This document shows positions 1-10,592 of a stretch of 64,000 nucleotides of DNA, piece after piece. Under the pieces are notes generated by a model. It ran no database searches. It saw only the letters and a list, made by a program, of their open reading frames with translations, and had not been told where the DNA came from. The stretch lies in assembly GCA_020137815.1 (NCBI GenBank), contig CM035356.1:2973563-3037562 (forward strand), in the 5' to 3' direction. Position 1 is the stretch's first letter, and each line of letters opens with the position of its first letter. Position numbers and translations under genes: made by a program. Source of the stretch: Hormiphora californensis (taxonomy: Eukaryota > Ctenophora > Tentaculata > Cydippida > Pleurobrachiidae).

Positions 1-3000
1 AGTGAGAAGGTTTCTTAGAGATAAGGTGGCTCAGAGTGAGAAGGTTTCTTAGAGATAAGGTGGGTCAAAGTGAGAAGGTTTCTTAGAGATAAGGTGGGTC
101 AAAGTGAGAAGGTTTCTTAGAGATAAGGTGGCTCAGAGTGAGAAGGTTTCTTAGAGATAAGGTGGGTCAAAGTGAGAAGGTTTCTTAGAGATAAGGTGGG
201 TCAAAGTGAGAAGGTTTCTTAGAGATAAGGTGGGTCAAAGTGAGAAGGTTTCATAGAGATAAGGTGGCTCAGAGTGAGAAGGTTTCTTAGAGATAAGGTG
301 GGTCAAAGTGAGAAGGTTTCTTAGAGATAAGGTGGGTCAAAGTGAGAAGGTTTCTTAGAGATAAGGTGGGTCAAAGTGAGAAGGTTTCTTAGAGATAAGG
401 TCGGTCAAAGTGAGAAGGTTACTTAGAGATAAGGTTGGTCATAGTGAGAAGATTTCTTAGAGATAAGGTGGATCAAAGTGAGAAGGCTTCTTAGAGATAA
501 GGTGGGTCAAAGTGACAAGGTTTCTTAGAGATAAGTTGGGTCAGAGTGAGAAGGTTTCTTAGAAATAAGGTGGGTCAGAGTGAGAAGGTTTCTTAGAGAT
601 AAGGTGGGTCAGAGTGAGAAGGTTTCTTAGAGATAAGGTGGGTCAAAGTGAGAAGGTTTCTTAGAGATTAGGAGGGTCAAAGTGAGAAGGTTTCTTAGAG
701 ATAAGGTGGGTTAAAGTGAGAAGGTTTCTTAGAAATAAGGTGGGTCAAAGTGAGAAGGTTTCTTAGAGATAAGGTTGGTCAAAGTGAGAAGGTTTCTTAG
801 AGATAAGGTGGGTCAAAGTGAGAAGGTTTCTTAGAGATAAGGTGGGTCAAAGTGAGAAGGTTTCTTAGAGATAAGGTGGGTCAAAGTGAGAAGGTTTCTT
901 AGAAATTACGTGGGTCAAAGTGAGAAGGTTTCTTAGAGATAAGGTGGGTCAAAGTGAGAAGGTTTCTTAGAGATAAGGTGGGTCAAAGTGAGAAGGTTTC
1001 TTAGAGATAAGGTGGGTCAAAGTGAGAAGGTTTCTTAGAGATAAGGTGGGTCAAAGTGAGAAGGTTTCTTAGAGATAAGGTGGGTCAAAGTGAGAAGGTT
1101 TCTTAGAGATAAGGTGGGTCAAAGTGAGAAGGTTTCTTAGAGATAAGGTGGGTCAATAGTGAGAAGGTTTCTTAGAGATAAGGTGGGTCAAAGTGAGAAG
1201 GTTTCTTAGAGATAAGGTGGGTCAAAGTGAGAAGGTTTCTTAGAGATAAGGTGGGTCAAAGTGAGAAGGTTTCTTAGAGATAAGGTGAGTCAGAGTGAGA
1301 GAGTTTCTAAGAGATAAGGTGGGTCAGAGTGAGAAGGTTTCTTAGAGATAAGGTGGGTCAAAGTGAGAAGGTTTCTTAGAGATAAGGTGGGTCAAAGTGA
1401 GAAGGTTTCTTAGAGATAAGGTGGGTCAAAGTGAGAAGGTTTCTTAGAGATAAGGTGGGTCAAAGTGAGAAGGTTTCTTAGAGATAAGGTGGGTCAAAGT
1501 GAGAAGGTTTCTTAGAGATAAGGTGGGTCAAAGTGAGAAGGTTTCTTAGAGATAAGGTGGGTCAAAGTGAGAAGGTTTCTTAGAGATAAGGTGGGTCAAA
1601 GTGAGAAGGTTTCTTAGAGATAAGGTGGGTCAAAGTGAGAAGGTTTCTTAGAGATAAGGTGGGTCAAAGTGAGAAGGTTTCTTAGAGATAAGGTGGGTCA
1701 AAGTGAGAAGGTTTCTTAGAGATAAGGTGGGTCAAAGTGAGAAGGTTTCTTAGAGATAAGGTGGGTCAAGTGAGAAGGTTTCTTAGAGATAAGGTGGGTC
1801 AAAGTGAGAAGGTTTCTTAGAGATAAGGTGGGTCAAAGTGAGAAGGTTTCTTAGAGATAAGGTGGGTCAAAGTGAGAAGGTTTCTTAGAGATAAGGTGGG
1901 TCAGAGTGAGAAGGTTTCTTAGAGATAAGGTGGGTCAAAGTGAAAAGGTTTCTTAGAGATAAGGTGGGTCAGAGTGAGAAGGTTTCTTAGAGATTAGGTG
2001 GGTCAAATTGAGAAGGTTTCTTAGAGATAAAGTGGGTCAAAGTGATAAGGTTTCTTAGAGATAAGGTCGGTCAAAGTGAGAAGGTTACTTAGAGATAAGG
2101 TTGGTCATAGTGAGAAGGTTTCTTAGAGATAAGGTGGATCAAAGTGAGAAGGTTTCTTAGAGATAAGGTGGGTCAAAGTGACAAGGTTTCTTAGAGATAA
2201 GTTGGGTCAGAGTGAGAAGGTTTCTTAGAAATAAGGTGGGTCAGAGTGAGAAGGTTTCTTAGAGATAAGGTGGGTCAGAGTGAGAAGGTTTCTTAGAGAT
2301 AAGGTTGGTCAAAGTGAGAAGGTTTCTTAGAGATTAGGAGGGTCAAAGTGAGAAGGTTTCTTAGAGATAAGGTGGGTTAAAGTGAGAAGGTTTCTTAGAA
2401 ATAACGTGGGTCAAAGTGAGAAGGTTTCTTAGAGATAAGGTTGGTCAAAGTGAGAAGGTTTCTTAGAGATAAGGTGGGTCAGAGTGAGAAGGTTTCTTAG
2501 AGATAAGGTGGGTCAAAGTGAGAAGGTTTCTTAGAGATAAGGTGGGTCAAAGTGAGAAGGTTTCTTAGAGATAAGTTGGGTCAAAGTGAGAAGCTTTCTT
2601 AGAGATAAGGTGGGTCAAAGTGAGAAGGTTTCTTAGAGATAAGGTGGGTCAGAGTGAGAAGGTTTCTTAGAGATAAGGTGGGTCAAAGTGAGAAGGTTTC
2701 TTAGAGATTAGTTGGGTGAAAGTGAGAAGGTTTCTTAGAGATAAGGTGTGTCAAAGTGAGAAGGTTTCTTAGAGATAAGGTGGGTCAAAGTGAGAAGGTT
2801 TCTTAGAGATAAGGTGGGTCAAAGTGAGAAGGTTTCTTAGAGATAAGGTGGGTCAGAGTGGGAACGTTTCTTAGAGATAAGATGGGTCAGAGTGGGAAGG
2901 TTTCTTAGAGATAAGGTGGGTCAAAGTGAGAAGGTTTCTTAGAGATTAGGTTGGTCAAAGTGAGAAGGTTTCTTAGAGATAAGGTGGGTAAAAGTGAGAA

Positions 3001-6000
3001 GGTTTCTTAGAGATAAGGTGGGTCAGAGTGAGAAGGTTTCTTAGAGATAAGGTGGGTCAGAGTGAGAAGGTTTCTTAGAGATAAGGTGGGTCAGAGTGAG
3101 AAGGTTTCTTAGAGATAAGGTGGGTCAGAGTGAGAATGTTTCTGAGAGATTATGTGGGTCAAAGTGAGAAGGTTTCTTAGAGATAAGGTGGGTCAAAGTG
3201 AGAAGGTTTCTTAGAGATAAGGTGGATCGAAGTGAGAAGGTTTCTTAGAGATAAGGTGGGTCAGAGTGAGAATGTTTCTTAGAGATTATGTGGGTCAAAG
3301 TGAGAAGGTTTCTTAGAGATAAGGTGGGTCAAAGTGAGAAGGTTACTTAAAAATAAGGTGGATCGAAGTGAGAAGGTTTCTTAGAGATAAGGTGGGTCAG
3401 AGTGAGAAGGTTTCTTAGAGATAAGGCGGGTCAGAGTGAGAAGGTTTCTTAGAGATAAGGTAGGTCAAAGTGAAAAGGTTTCTTAGAGATAAGGTCGGTC
3501 AGAGTGAGAAGGTTTCTTAGAGATTAGGTGGGTCAAATTGAGAAGGTTTCTTAGAGATAAGGTGGGTCAAAGTGAGAAGGTTTCTTAGAGATAAGGTGGA
3601 TCAAAGTGAGAAGGTTTCTTAGAGATAAGGTGGGTCAAAGTGACAAGGTTTCTTAGAGATAAGTTGGGTCAGAGTGAGAAGGTTTCTTAGAAATAAGGTG
3701 GGTCAGAGTGAGAAGGTTTCTTAGAGATAAGGTGGGTCAGAGTGAGAAGGTTTCTTAGAGATAAGGTTGGTCAAAGTGAGAAGGTTTCTTAGAGATTAGG
3801 AAGGGTCAAAGTGAGAAGGTTTCTTAGAGATAAGGTGGGTTAAAGTGAGAAGGTTTCTTAGAAATAAGGTGGGTCAAGGTGAGAAGGTTTCTTAGAGATA
3901 AGGTTGGTCAAAGTGAGAAGGTTTCTTAGAGATAAGGTGGGTCAAAGTGAGAAGGTTTCTTAGAGATAAGGTGGGTCAAAGTGAGAAGGTTTCTTAGAGA
4001 TAAGGTGGGTCAAAGTGAGAAGGTTTCTTAGAGATAAGGTGGGTCAGAGTGAGAAGGTTTCTTAGAGATAAGGTGGGTCAAAGTGAGAAGGTTTCTTAGA
4101 GATTAGTTGGGTGAAAGTGAGAAGGTTTCTTAGAGATAAGGTGGGTCAAAGTGAGAATGTTTCTTAGAGATAAGGTGGGTCAAAGTGAGAAGGTTTCTTA
4201 GAGATAAGGTGGGTCAAAGTGAGAAGGTTTCTTAGAGATAAGGTGGGTCAGAGTGAGAACGTTTCTTAGAGATAAGATGGGTCAGAGTGGGAAGGTTTCT
4301 TAGAGATAAGGTGGGTCAAAGTGAGAAGGTTTCTTAGAGATTAGGTTGGTCAAAGTGAGAAGGTTTCTTAGAGATAAGGTGGATCGAAGTGAGAAGGTTT
4401 CTTAGAGATAAGGTGGGTCAGAGTGAGAAGGTTTCTTAGAGATAAGGTGGGTCAAAGTGAGAAGGTTTCTTAGAGATAAGGTGGGTCAGAGTGAGAAGGT
4501 TTCTTAGAGATAAGGTGGGTCAGAGTGAGAATGTTTCTTAGAGATTAGGTGGGTCAGAGTGAGAAGGTTTCTTAGAGATAAGTTGGGTCAAAGTGAGAAG
4601 GTTTCTTAGAGATAAGGTGGGTCAAAGTGAGAAGGTTTCTTAGAGATAAGGTGGGTCAGAGTGAGAAGGTTTCTTAGAGATAAGGTGGGTCAAAGTGACA
4701 AGGTTTCTTAGAGATAAGTTGGGTCAGAGTGAGAAGGTTTCTTAGAAATAAGGTGGGTCAGAGTGAGAAGGTTTCTTAGAGATAAGGTGGGTCAGAGTGA
4801 GAAGGTTTCTTAGAGATAAGGTTGGTCAAAGTGAGAAGGTTTCTTAGAGATTAGGAGGGTCAAAGTGAGAAGGTTTCTTAGAGATAAGGTGGGTTAAAGT
4901 GAGAAGGTTTCTTAGAAATAACGTGGGTCAAAGTGAGAAGGTTTCTTAGAGATAAGGTTGGTCAAAGTGAGAAGGTTTCTTAGAGATATGGTGGGTCAGA
5001 GTGAGAAGGTTTCTTAGAGATAAGGTGGGTCAAAGTGAGAAGGTTTCTTAGAGATAAGATGGGTCAGAGTGGGAAGGTTTCTTAGAGATTAGGTTGGTCA
5101 AAGTGAGAAGGTTTCTTAGAGATAAGGTGGATCGAAGTGAGAAGGTTTCTTAGAGATAAGGTGGGTCAGAGTGAGAAGGTTTCTTAGAGATTAGGTGGGT
5201 CAGAGTGAGAAGGTTTCTTAGAGATAAGGTGGGTCAGAGTGAGAAGGTTTCTTAGAGATAAGGTGGGTCAGAGTGAGAATGTTTCTTAGAGATTAGGTGG
5301 GTCAGAGTGAGAAGGTTTCTTAGAGATAAGTTGGGTCAAAGTGAGAAGGTTTCTTAGAGATAAGGTGGGTCAAAGTGAGAAGGTTTCTTAGAAATAAGGT
5401 GGGTCAGAGTGAGAAGGTTTCTTAGAGATAAGGTGGGTCAAAGTGACAAGGTTTCTTAGAGATAAGTTGGGTCAGAGTGAGAAGGTTTCTTAGAAATAAG
5501 GTGGGTCAGAGTGAGAAGGTTTCTTAGAGATAAGGTGGGTCAGAGTGAGAAGGTTTCTTAGAGATAAGGTTGGTCAAAGTGAGAAGGTTTCTTAGAGATT
5601 AGGAGGGTCAAAGTGAGAAGGTTTCTTAGAGATAAGGTGGGTTAAAGTGAGAAGGTTTCTTAGAAATAACGTGGGTCAAAGTGAGAAGGTTTCTTAGAGA
5701 TAAGGTTGGTCAAAGTGAGAAGGTTTCTTAGAGATAAGGTGGGTCAGAGTGAGAAGGTTTCTTAGAGATAAGGTGGGTCAAAGTGAGAAGGTTTCTTAGA
5801 GATAAGGTGGGTTAAAGTGAGAAGGTTTCTTAGAAATAACGTGGGTCAAAGTGAGAAGGTTTCTTAGAGATAAGGTGGGTCAAAGTGAGAAGGTTTCTTA
5901 GAGATAAGGTGGGTCAGAGTGAGAAGGTTTCTTAGAGATAAGGTGGGTCAAAGTGAGAAGGTTTCTTAGAGATAAGGTGGGTCAAAGTGAGAAGGTTTCT

Positions 6001-7581
6001 TAGAGATAAGGTGGGTCAGAGTGAGAACGTTTCTTAGAGATAAGATGGGTCAGAGTGGGATGGTTTCTTAGAGATAAGGTGGGTCAAAGTGAGAAGGTTT
6101 CTTAGAGATTAGGTTGGTCAAAGTGAGAAGGTTTCTTAGAGATAAGGTGGGTCAAAGTGAGAAGGTTTCTTAGAGATAAGGTGGGTCAGAGTGAGAAGGT
6201 TTCTTAGAGATAAGGTGGGTCAGAGTGAGAAGGTTTCTTAGAGATAAGGTGGGTCAGAGTGAGAAGGTTTCTTAGAGATAAGGTGGGTCAGAGTGAGAAT
6301 GTTTCTGAGAGATTATGTGGGTCAAAGTGAGAAGGTTTCTTAGAGATAAGGTGGGTCAAAGTGAGAAGGTTTCTTAGAGATAAGGTGGATCGAAGTGAGA
6401 AGGTTTCTTAGAGATAAGGTGGGTCAGAGTGAGAATGTTTCTTAGAGATTATGTGGGTCAAAGTGAGAAGGTTTCTTAGAGATAAGGTGGGTCAAAGTGA
6501 GAAGGTTACTTAAAAATAAGGTGGATCGAAGTGAGAAGGTTTCTTAGAGATAAGGTGGGTCAGAGTGAGAAGGTTTCTTAGAGATAAGGCGGGTCAGAGT
6601 GAGAAGGTTTCTTAGAGATAAGGTAGGTCAAAGTGAAAAGGTTTCTTAGAGATAAGGTCGGTCAGAGTGAGAAGGTTTCTTAGAGATTAGGTGGGTCAAA
6701 TTGAGAAGGTTTCTTAGAGATAAGGTGGGTCAAAGTGAGAAGGTTTCTTAGAGATAAGGTGGATCAAAGTGAGAAGGTTTCTTAGAGATAAAGTGGGTCA
6801 AAGTGACAAGGTTTCTTAGAGATAAGTTGGGTCAGAGTGAGAAGGTTTCTTAGAAATAAGGTGGGTCAGAGTGAGAAGGTTTCTTAGAGATAAGGTGGGT
6901 CAGAGTGAGAAGGTTTCTTAGAGATAAGGTTGGTCAAAGTGAGAAGGTTTCTTAGAGATTAGGAGGGTCAAAGTGAGAAGGTTTCTTAGAGATAAGGTGG
7001 GTTAAAGTGAGAAGGTTTCTTAGAAATAAGGTGGGTCAAGGTGAGAAGGTTTCTTAGAGATAAGGTTGGTCAAAGTGAGAAGGTTTCTTAGAGATAAGGT
7101 GGGTCAAAGTGAGAAGGTTTCTTAGAGATAAGGTGGGTCAAAGTGAGAAGGTTTCTTAGAGATAAGGTGGGTCAAAGTGAGAAGGTTTCTTAGAGATAAG
7201 GTGGGTCAGAGTGAGAAGGTTTCTTAGAGATAAGGTGGGTCAAAGTGAGAAGGTTTCTTAGAGATTAGTTGGGTGAAAGTGAGAAGGTTTCTTAGAGATA
7301 AGGTGGGTCAAAGTGAGAAGGTTTCTTAGAGATAAGGTGGGTCAAAGTGAGAAGGTTTCTTAGAGATAAGGTGGGTCAAAGTGAGAAGGTTTCTTAGAGA
7401 TAAGGTGGGTCAGAGTGAGAACGTTTCTTAGAGATAAGATGGGTCAGAGTGGGAAGGTTTCTTAGAGATAAGGTGGGTCAAAGTGAGAAGGTTTCTTAGA
7501 GATTAGGTTGGTCAAAGTGAGAAGGTTTCTTAGAGATAAGGTGGATCGAATTGAGAAGGTTTCTTAGAGATAAGGTGGGTC
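1..7581. repeat. 34-bp satellite array, left block
   Basis: About 223 head-to-tail copies of a 34-bp unit (AGTGAGAAGGTTTCTTAGAG followed by ATAAGGTGGGTCAA). Most copies differ by 0-3 substitutions; the common variants are CAGAG for CAAAG, GATTAG for GATAAG, and GAAATAA for GAGATAA. All three frames contain stops, so it is not coding. Variant units recur in the same order, which shows segmental duplication inside the array. There are no unique spacers between copies, so this is not a CRISPR. The array starts before the window. Confidence 0.97.
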
Positions 7582-7871
7582 TGTATACGCGGTTACTTCA
7601 ATTGGAGCCTGATCGAATAATCCGTGTTTGAGGACCAGTGCTTTTGAGGACAGAGGAGCTTTTCTCGGGGAGTTCCAGTACACGTTCCAGTTTCCTGCAA
7701 CCCTACTACCTTCGTACCCGGTCAGTTCCAGTCAACTTTTGTTCCTTATCGTTCCAGAGCTACTCTACAGACCCCTCCGGAAACCGAGGAGGGGTGGTAA
7801 CAGGTCCCTGCGGGGTTCCCTGTTACGTTCTGTTCGCGTCTGCGGCGACCAGTTACTGGTAGCGCAGGACG
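7582..7871 (+). promoter_or_regulatory. 5' leader, possible 5' LTR plus primer binding site
   Basis: This is the 290-bp region between the satellite and the gag ATG. It begins TGTATACGCGG, and TG is the usual LTR start. A TGGTAGCGCAGG stretch at 7857-7868 begins with TGG, the complement of a tRNA CCA end, and could be a primer binding site for a tRNA ending in GCTACCA. With no 3' LTR copy for comparison, the LTR boundaries are guesses. Confidence 0.35.
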
Positions 7872-9095
7872 ATGGGTGATTCATCATCCGAAGATTACAT
7901 AAAAACGTTGAAAACAAAATTGTCGAAAACAGAAGTTGAAAACTCCGAGTTGAAAACAAAATTGGCGAAAACAAAAGTTGAAACTACCGATGAAAACACG
8001 TTAACTGAAACTATGAAAGCACTTCATTTATCATCCATCAAGTTTCCTACTTATAAAAAAGGTGAAAACTTTAGCAGATTTTGTGAGAGGTTTAAAGATA
8101 CTTTTAGAATGGCAAACATAACGAATTCATGTGTTAAAACTCGAATCATGCAGAATGTTGACGATGAGACATACGAAGCTCTAAAAGCAATTGCCATTCC
8201 TGATTACATGAAGGATAGTCTTGACGATGTTTGTGAAATTTTTGAGACGGCCTTGTGTAATCCAGTGTCTTCAATCCCATTAACAAAGAGCCAGTTATAT
8301 GACACCAAACAAACAGCAGGAGAGACAATATTGGAGTTCATTAGTAGAATTAGAGAGGCAGTATCGGTTGCAGGAATACCCGAGAGTGATCAAAATGAAG
8401 TCAAAAACATGATGCTTGTTAAAGGAATTTCAAACTTGAGAGTTAAGAAGAAAGTCGCTATTAACATGGACAAACCATTTGAAGAAATCGTCCTTTTAGT
8501 GAAAGAAGTTCTAGCTGTAGACAAGATCGTTTTTGGTGAGAATAATCCGGTTACAAGTTCGGTTCCAGTGATGCAGGTAGAACCAAGCGACAATACAGTT
8601 AGTGAGGAAATTGACCAGAGAAGAGGCAGATCTCAAAGCAGGAACTACTCGAGAGAAAGGTCACATTCCAGGTCGCGAGATTACCATAGTAGAGGAAGAG
8701 AGAGATACAATGACAGCAGGTTTAAAAGCAGAGATCGATACGGTAACAACAGATCCAGTAGCAGAGACAGATATAACAGTAACCGTTCTAATTCTAGAGG
8801 TCGAAGAGATAGGTATGACAATCACCGTTCAAATTCTAGAGGTCGAAGAGATAGGTATGACAGTCACCGTTCTAATAGTAATTATAGAGGTCGAAACGAT
8901 AGGTATAACAGTCACCGTTCTACGTCTAGAGGTCGAAGCGATAGATATAATAGGAACCGTTCAAATTCCAGAGGTCGATACGACGGGTACAGATCAAACA
9001 GTAGAAGTCGGTCTCAGGATGGAAAATGTTATACGTGCGGTGAAAAGGGTCATTTTCGTAGAAACTGTCCACAGAGACGGAGACATTTAAACTAA
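7872..9095 (+). CDS. gag: Gag polyprotein of the Gypsy-type element
   Basis: A 407-aa protein that would form the virus-like particle and bind element RNA in the cytoplasm. Residues about 7-50 are a heptad-like K/E/L coiled coil. Residues about 60-240 resemble a retrotransposon gag core (alpha-helical, no stops). Residues about 250-380 are a tandem Arg/Ser/Tyr/Asn-rich RNA-binding tail with repeats such as RSNSRGRRDRYD. One zinc knuckle, CYTCGEKGHFRRNC at about 386-399, has the CX2CX4HX4C spacing. The ATG follows the leader directly and is the first long in-frame start. The stop overlaps the open pol frame by about 34 nt, and a slippery heptamer sits immediately before it. The ORF is intact. 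Confidence 0.88.
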   Translation: MGDSSSEDYIKTLKTKLSKTEVENSELKTKLAKTKVETTDENTLTETMKALHLSSIKFPTYKKGENFSRFCERFKDTFRMANITNSCVKTRIMQNVDDETYEALKAIAIPDYMKDSLDDVCEIFETALCNPVSSIPLTKSQLYDTKQTAGETILEFISRIREAVSVAGIPESDQNEVKNMMLVKGISNLRVKKKVAINMDKPFEEIVLLVKEVLAVDKIVFGENNPVTSSVPVMQVEPSDNTVSEEIDQRRGRSQSRNYSRERSHSRSRDYHSRGRERYNDSRFKSRDRYGNNRSSSRDRYNSNRSNSRGRRDRYDNHRSNSRGRRDRYDSHRSNSNYRGRNDRYNSHRSTSRGRSDRYNRNRSNSRGRYDGYRSNSRSRSQDGKCYTCGEKGHFRRNCPQRRRHLN

Positions 9096-9137
9096 CTGCG
9101 GGCCGCGATAAAAGGCGTGTTTTTGATGTGCGGCCCG
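9086..9137 (+). promoter_or_regulatory. Predicted -1 ribosomal frameshift signal between gag and pol
   Basis: The heptamer TTTAAAC at 9086-9092 is in the gag frame as T TTA AAC, directly before the gag stop TAA (9093-9095). After a 6-nt spacer, CGGGCCGC (9099-9106) can pair perfectly with GCGGCCCG (9130-9137) to make an 8-bp GC stem with a 23-nt loop. The pol frame is open from 9062 and lies in the -1 frame, so slippage here would fuse gag to protease. Heptamer class, spacer and stem all match known -1 frameshift sites; function is inferred. Confidence 0.8.
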
Positions 9138-9919
9138 GCCGAACTAATTATTCAAAGGTGATTGTTAATGGTTACTGTCTCAAAAATAGTGCAAATTTTT
9201 TAATTGATACTGGTGCTGGCATAAGCTTAGTTTCTACTTCTTTTGTTCAAAAACTGGGGTATGAACACCGGATTGAACCTTGTTCAACAATTATTGCAGG
9301 TCTAGACAATAAACCAGTTCCGTGCAGAGGTCAAATTATGTTGGAAATTTCTATAGCAAGATCAAAAATTGAGAGTAAATTTATAGTTTGTGATTATGTA
9401 GAGAACGAATTCTTGATTGGGACAGATGTTATGAAATTGCTAGAAATGTCAATTGATTTTCCTCGAAAAATAATTCGTACCACGTATGGAAAAATTCATT
9501 TTACTAATCAGCCTAATTATTTAACTAGAAGCACAAGAGCTCGGTGTTATAAAACACAAGTCATACCTGCTAACACAGCAATGTTTTTAAAATGTAGATT
9601 TCAATCCCCTTCCCAAGCAAGAAATTTTGAAGTAATAGTTGAACCATTCTATAAATTTATGATAACAAAAAATGTTTTGGTATCCCCAAGTTTGTCATAT
9701 ACATCGGGAAATAAAGTCCAGGTACACTGTACAAATGTTATGCCATATGATATCCCTGTTTACCAAAATCAGACAGTAGCAAAATTAGAACCGTTTGCAC
9801 GTCCTGGCAGCAGTCTCAGTAAAGTCCATGTTATAACAAACAAACAAATAGCAGAGCAAGAATTGAATATTGAAGCTAATATGGATTTAGAAAGACTTAG
9901 TAATGCTGTGAGGCTATAA
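9128..9919 (+). CDS. pol: Pol, N-terminal part: retropepsin-type aspartic protease
   Basis: The 263-codon frame begins here at a GTG, but no ATG is needed: the frame is open from 9062 and is probably entered by -1 frameshifting from gag. The catalytic motif DTGAG is at about residues 27-31 in FLIDTGAG, followed by a second beta-strand region and FLIGTDVMKLL, typical of retroviral-type protease. The polyprotein cleavage role is known for the family. The frame ends at a TAA (9917-9919) that lies inside the inverted-repeat element inserted at 9912; before that insertion it ran on into RT. This is therefore a broken pol rather than a separate gene. Confidence 0.85.
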   Translation: MRPGRTNYSKVIVNGYCLKNSANFLIDTGAGISLVSTSFVQKLGYEHRIEPCSTIIAGLDNKPVPCRGQIMLEISIARSKIESKFIVCDYVENEFLIGTDVMKLLEMSIDFPRKIIRTTYGKIHFTNQPNYLTRSTRARCYKTQVIPANTAMFLKCRFQSPSQARNFEVIVEPFYKFMITKNVLVSPSLSYTSGNKVQVHCTNVMPYDIPVYQNQTVAKLEPFARPGSSLSKVHVITNKQIAEQELNIEANMDLERLSNAVRL

Positions 9920-10518
9920 GCATACTGATCGTGATGATCATAATCAGTTAAAAAGATGAAGTGTGCTCATGGTTTTGATCATCATCATCTGCAAAAAACT
10001 GCAGTGTGCGGAACATTATGATCATCACGTAAGAGCTGGCCCTGGAGCCGTCTCTTAAGTTGGATGATGATCATCAACACCTAGTGTGCGCACGTTCTGA
10101 TCTTATTCTTATGGAGGGCTGCACTGTAGTCATGTGATATGTACCACGTGGTACGACTTCGCGCGCGCGAGAGGCTGTTGTACAGGTCACGTGATATGCG
10201 ACAACCTCTCAGAGCGCGCGACTAGGCAAGAGGAGGCAAGGGGGAGATAGCATCATCATGCTGAGCACACTGGTCATGATGATCATGATCAAAAGGCAAG
10301 TTCCAACAAGTTGAGCATGGTTTATGATGATCAAACCTGCGCACACTATGGTTTATGATGATCAAACGTGAACACACTATGGTTTGAGAGCATCATGATG
10401 CATCAAGCCTCCATCATGATGATAACCATCAGTGTGTGCGCTTCTTTGATGGTGACCATCAAAATCTCCGCACACTGACCTGATTATGATCATCACGATC
10501 AGTATGCTTATAGCCTTA
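9909..10518. mobile_element. 604-bp non-coding TIR element inserted in pol
   Basis: The element runs 9912-10515. The left end GGCTATAAGCATACTGATCG is repeated perfectly in inverted form at the right end, and the match extends to 36 bp. Three-base flanks TGA (9909-9911) and TTA (10516-10518) look like a diverged 3-bp target duplication of PIF/Harbinger TWA type. The interior has no ORF but many ATGATGATCAT-like subterminal motifs in both orientations and a GCGCGCGCGA stretch. Removing the element with one flank (607 bp) puts 9128-9908 and 10519-12866 in the same frame with no stop between, so insertion split a continuous pol. Confidence 0.9.
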
Positions 10519-10592
10519 CAGTCGAAGAAACGATTCACAATGGAAAATGGTCAAACATTGAGAAATTATACGATGAATTAAAAGTTGGTGAA

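Noticed and set aside
1-7581. CRISPR-like array of 34-bp repeats
   Set aside because: Units are contiguous with no unique spacers and the context is eukaryotic; it is a tandem satellite.
9128-9130. GTG as a genuine start of the protease ORF
   Set aside because: The frame is open from 9062 and a -1 frameshift site precedes it. A GTG start is not expected in a eukaryotic retroelement.
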